Origin: Gemmatimonadota bacterium
GTDB lineage: Bacteria; Gemmatimonadota; Gemmatimonadetes; Gemmatimonadales; Gemmatimonadaceae
DNA length: 46,527 nucleotides
Direction of reading: 5' to 3'
Assembly: GCA_028287285.1 (NCBI GenBank)
Contig: JAQBPY010000080.1
Location: 1-46,527, forward strand
Within the stretch, counting starts at the first letter, position 1. Each line of letters opens with the position of its first letter. The translations under genes and the position numbers were made by a program. Of the stretch, positions 43,686 to 46,527 are shown in pieces. The notes below the pieces were generated by a model. It saw nothing but the letters and a program-made list of their open reading frames with translations. It was not told the origin of the DNA and ran no database searches.

Positions 43686-46127
43686 CTATTGCACCGCAAC
43701 CCGCGACCGCAGCAAGGCCATCTTGTCCGGACTGCCACTGAACATCCCCTCCACCCACCGGCCACTCGACAACACACTCGCATAAATCGACGCCTGCTCA
43801 TACTTGTTCACGCCCAGCCCCGCGAGATACTGCAGCCGCAGGTTGCGGTCGCGATTGACCTGCGCATCCGCCAGATATCCCTTGAGATCCTGCGCCCGGC
43901 CGGCAAACGTCGTGAACAATTCGGTGCCCGAATTGAAGCCGATCTCACGAAGCGACTGCCTGAGCTGCGCATACTCCGGCCGCGCCAGACGCTCCTCGAT
44001 CTTGTCCAGATTGATCTTGATCGGGCCAACCTGACCAACCAGCACCACATCATAACCCTGGCCGTTGAACGTGTTGCCGAACACCACGCCATCCGGGAAG
44101 GCCTCGAAGAACGTCGCCATTTCGCTCTTCACCGCCGGCGTGCCAGCCTCGTACAACTGAACGAAGACAGTGACCACACCGCCGGGATTGAGATGCTTCT
44201 TGGCCTCTTCCCAGAACTCGCGTGAGTACAACGTCGCCGCTCCCTTCACCCACGGATCGAACGGGTCGCTCGTGATCGCGTCGAACTTCTGGTTCGTCGT
44301 CAGCAGAAAATGACGCGCGTCGTCGATCTGCACATGCGTCTTGCGGTTCGTGACCACACTGTAGTTCTGCTCACTGAAGAACTTGCTCACCGTCCGCGGC
44401 ACCAGCGGTTCGATCTCGGCGATCGTCAACGTCTCCACCGCCGGACTGATGCTCACCGCACCCGCTGTTACGCCGGCGCCGCACCCAATCACGAGCACGG
44501 ACTTGGCATTCTCCGGAATCAACGTGGTCAGGTGTCCCAGCATGCGCTGGAGCCGCATGTCCTGTGGCTCGCTCGACGCCTGCACCTTGCCCGCATTGTG
44601 GTAATTCAAGTACCCACTCGGCAACCGCGAGACGGCCATCGAGGAGTTCATGCCTTCGCCAACAAAGATGAATTCGCCGTGGCTCTGCAGCCATGTGGCG
44701 GAGTACCGGCCATAGCCCACGAGAATGGCCGGCACGGGAATCACCGTCGAACCAAGGATCAGTGCGAGCACCACTGTGACCACGCCCGAAATCATGCCCC
44801 GCGCACCACTGCCTTTCGTGTCGCCGTCATAGTTCGGCACGAGCATGATCAAGCCGCCCAACGCCGCCAGCGCCATCAACACCCGCTGCGACTGCTGCGT
44901 TCCAATCCACGCAATGAGAATGAGACTCGCGACGAGTGCGCCTAAAATCGCGCCAACCGTGTTCGCGGCATAGACAGTTCCAACGAGCCGGCTCGCGTCT
45001 TTCTGATCGGGAGCGACCGCCGCGAGCGCAAGCGGAAAGCTGGCGCCCCATAGGACCGACGCCGGCAGCACGACCACGAGACAACGCACGAAATCGATCT
45101 GGAACTGCAAGAACGACGACTCCGCCAACGCAGGGTTGATTGGCCAATACGGAAGCGCACGTGTTTCGCAGTATGCGGCCCACGCGATGCACGCGACGAT
45201 CGCAACCTGCACCCAGCCAAGTGCGCGACGGGGATTCGAAACACCACGCGCGAAGAACGAGCCGAGACTGCTGCCCACGCCAAGGCCCACGAGCACGGCG
45301 GCGAGGATGAGCGAGAAGGTGTACGTCGTCGCGCCAAGGAGCAGCGTCAGCAGACGAGTCCAGATGACTTCGGCGCCAAGCGCTGTTGCACCGGACAGTG
45401 CGATGACGACGAACACCGGCCACGCATGGCGCGGCAGCTCGAATGTCTTTGCGTGACTTTCTGATTCAGACGGCTCGTACGTCGTGACGTTCGCGAGTGC
45501 GAGCCCCGCGAGTGCAACGGCGATGTTGAGCGCCATGGCGACATACGTCGCCACGGCGTTGTCGAACAGGCGGAGCAGATAGAAGCCGGCGAGCAGGCAG
45601 CCGAGCACCGCGCCGGCGATGTTGCCGCCGTAGAAGAATCCGAGCCAGCTGATGCCGCTCGGATTCGCCTCCACCCAACGCGCGACGGCAGGCAGGGTCG
45701 CGCCCATGAGGATGGTGGGGAGTGCAAGACAGATGGCACAGAACAATCCGCGCACGAGCAGTCCACCAACACCTGATCCGCCAATGGCTGTATAGAGACC
45801 ACCGGCATAGGGCAGCACGAACAGGATGACCAGGCCGCACACCGCAATGCCCGCCTCGAGCTTTGCGTAAACGCGTAGCGGGTGTTCACTTGACTTCACG
45901 AACTTTGGCAGGAGCAGGCTGCCGGCGCACATGCCGCCCATGAAGGTGCCGAGCACCACGCCCATGGAGATCGCGTTGGAGCCGACGATGAGCGAGAGGG
46001 ACTGGTACCAGACGATCTCGTAGATGAGCGCGGCGCAACCTGATCCGACGAACAACAAGAGCATCAAGGGCAGATACGGTTGATCTGCCGTGGAAATGGC
46101 GGCTACGGTGGGTTGCGGCTTCTTCAT
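43686..46127 (-). CDS. Membrane protein fused to spermidine-synthase-like domain
   Basis: 813 residues from ATG 46127 (MKKPQPTVAA). The N-terminal 500 residues have about 14 membrane spans in the MFS-like arrangement of the 'fused MFS/spermidine synthase' family ('GSGCAALIYEIVWYQSLSLI', 'GVVLGTFMGGMCAGSLLLP', 'AANTVGAILGALVASLILIA'). The C-terminal 300 form a SAM-fold spermine/spermidine-synthase-like domain: 'GEFIFVGEGMNSSMAVSRLP', 'VLVIGCGAGVTAGAV', 'IDDARHFLLT', 'ITSDPFDPWVKGAATLYSRE', 'HLNPGGVVTVFVQLYE'. Aminopropyl transfer is possible but unproven for fused forms. It diverges from the small membrane protein at 46243. Confidence 0.85.
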   Translation of the reverse strand: MKKPQPTVAAISTADQPYLPLMLLLFVGSGCAALIYEIVWYQSLSLIVGSNAISMGVVLGTFMGGMCAGSLLLPKFVKSSEHPLRVYAKLEAGIAVCGLVILFVLPYAGGLYTAIGGSGVGGLLVRGLFCAICLALPTILMGATLPAVARWVEANPSGISWLGFFYGGNIAGAVLGCLLAGFYLLRLFDNAVATYVAMALNIAVALAGLALANVTTYEPSESESHAKTFELPRHAWPVFVVIALSGATALGAEVIWTRLLTLLLGATTYTFSLILAAVLVGLGVGSSLGSFFARGVSNPRRALGWVQVAIVACIAWAAYCETRALPYWPINPALAESSFLQFQIDFVRCLVVVLPASVLWGASFPLALAAVAPDQKDASRLVGTVYAANTVGAILGALVASLILIAWIGTQQSQRVLMALAALGGLIMLVPNYDGDTKGSGARGMISGVVTVVLALILGSTVIPVPAILVGYGRYSATWLQSHGEFIFVGEGMNSSMAVSRLPSGYLNYHNAGKVQASSEPQDMRLQRMLGHLTTLIPENAKSVLVIGCGAGVTAGAVSISPAVETLTIAEIEPLVPRTVSKFFSEQNYSVVTNRKTHVQIDDARHFLLTTNQKFDAITSDPFDPWVKGAATLYSREFWEEAKKHLNPGGVVTVFVQLYEAGTPAVKSEMATFFEAFPDGVVFGNTFNGQGYDVVLVGQVGPIKINLDKIEERLARPEYAQLRQSLREIGFNSGTELFTTFAGRAQDLKGYLADAQVNRDRNLRLQYLAGLGVNKYEQASIYASVLSSGRWVEGMFSGSPDKMALLRSRVAVQ

Positions 46128-46242
46128 CTGTTGGTGAGTACGGTGGGAAGAGCGCGAGACATGGGTAGTCTGCTCGCGGCGGCAGGGCATTGGCAAGGCA
46201 ACGAGCTGTTTTTCGCGGGCGTGTTTTCAGCAAGGAGCCGCT

Positions 46243-46527
46243 GTGTCGGAGTTCTACAAGCAGCGCCGGACGTCCATCAAGGACGGAGTGGGATTAGTCG
46301 CCTTCATTTTCGGGTGGTTCGCGGCCGCGCCGTTCGCGTGGCCATACATCTCGCAGGGGTTCGACAACGGCGATCCGGCCAAGGGCGTTCTTCGATTCTT
46401 CGTCGTCGTCCTCATCGTGGGCATTGCATCCGGCCTGTTGGGACTCGGCCTGGGCGCATTCAGTGGGTGGACCTGGGAGCGCGTGCATCGGTCTCGCAGG
46501 AAGAATACGCCCGAATCAGACGCAGTG
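46243..46527 (+). CDS. Small membrane protein, 3' end outside window
   Basis: GTG 46243 is preceded by AAGGAG (46232-46237) and opens a frame of 95 codons that is still open at the window edge. It encodes 'GVGLVAFIFGWFAAAPFAWP' and 'RFFVVVLIVGIASGLLGLGL', two membrane spans, then a basic stretch. No family recognised. It diverges from the spermidine-synthase-like gene across 115 bases. Confidence 0.6.
   Translation, partial: MSEFYKQRRTSIKDGVGLVAFIFGWFAAAPFAWPYISQGFDNGDPAKGVLRFFVVVLIVGIASGLLGLGLGAFSGWTWERVHRSRRKNTPESDAV

Overview
This is a G+C-rich bacterial chromosomal window whose gene content suggests a member of Gemmatimonadota (inference). Pointers are the many short lipoproteins with bacterial Ig-like domains, the S9 peptidase, a kinase with TolB-like and TPR domains, hybrid histidine kinase, LIC_10091-like and DUF2723/YfhO proteins, and the GMC dehydrogenase gene set. 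I found no rRNA, tRNA, CRISPR array, transposase or phage gene. Coding density is high. Many neighbouring genes overlap by 1-8 bases (ATGA, GTGA or TGATG junctions), so operons are the rule.

Layout. 17-8538 is a cell-envelope glycan region: a beta-propeller lipoprotein, a GT-C type glycosyltransferase and a methyltransferase in one minus-strand operon, then a divergent YfhO-like protein and a convergent DUF2723 protein. 8721-11451 holds two secreted surface proteins, one with a novel N-terminal module plus Ig-like domain and one with YadA-type head repeats and an S74 self-cleaving chaperone domain. 11726-15641 (minus) is the most unusual part: an ECF sigma factor gene coupled to a single-span membrane protein with a periplasmic glycogen-binding-like (AMPK1_CBM) domain, preceded by a predicted outer-membrane protein ending in the same kind of domain and followed by a small secreted protein and an Ig-like lipoprotein. 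Three near-identical promoter-like sites (GTGAC, 16-17 bases, AGGTAT) precede the barrel protein, the sigma gene and the lipoprotein. I read this as an autoregulated envelope or polysaccharide-sensing regulon that I do not recognise from described ECF systems.

15710-21279 (minus) is a sugar-oxidation locus: GMC dehydrogenase, its Tat-exported small subunit, a Gfo/Idh/MocA oxidoreductase, a CutC-family protein and a Tat-exported xylose-isomerase-like TIM barrel protein. This resembles the periplasmic 3-keto-sugar route. 21357-26127 holds an aminotransferase, a GNAT acetyltransferase, and the DUF969-DUF979-DUF2891 membrane transport operon with a small membrane protein at its end. 26528-28786 is a hybrid histidine kinase.

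29031-36114 holds an unknown protein, an S9 peptidase, a kinase-like TPR protein whose catalytic HRD aspartate is changed to asparagine, and a ChaN-like lipoprotein fused in frame to a remnant of a YdeI-like gene. 36119-36424 is a 5'-truncated YVTN beta-propeller remnant and 36436-37035 a DUF4142 protein. 37312-42060 encodes a 1582-residue surface protein that shares its N-terminal module with the protein at 8721. The window ends with a glycine-rich lipoprotein, a spermidine-synthase-like membrane fusion, and the start of a small membrane protein running off the edge.

An inverted-repeat element family (arms close to TGTCATCCCGCA...TGTCGGGA) lies in intergenic gaps at about 11471, 20238, 28807, 32127, 43469 and 43599.
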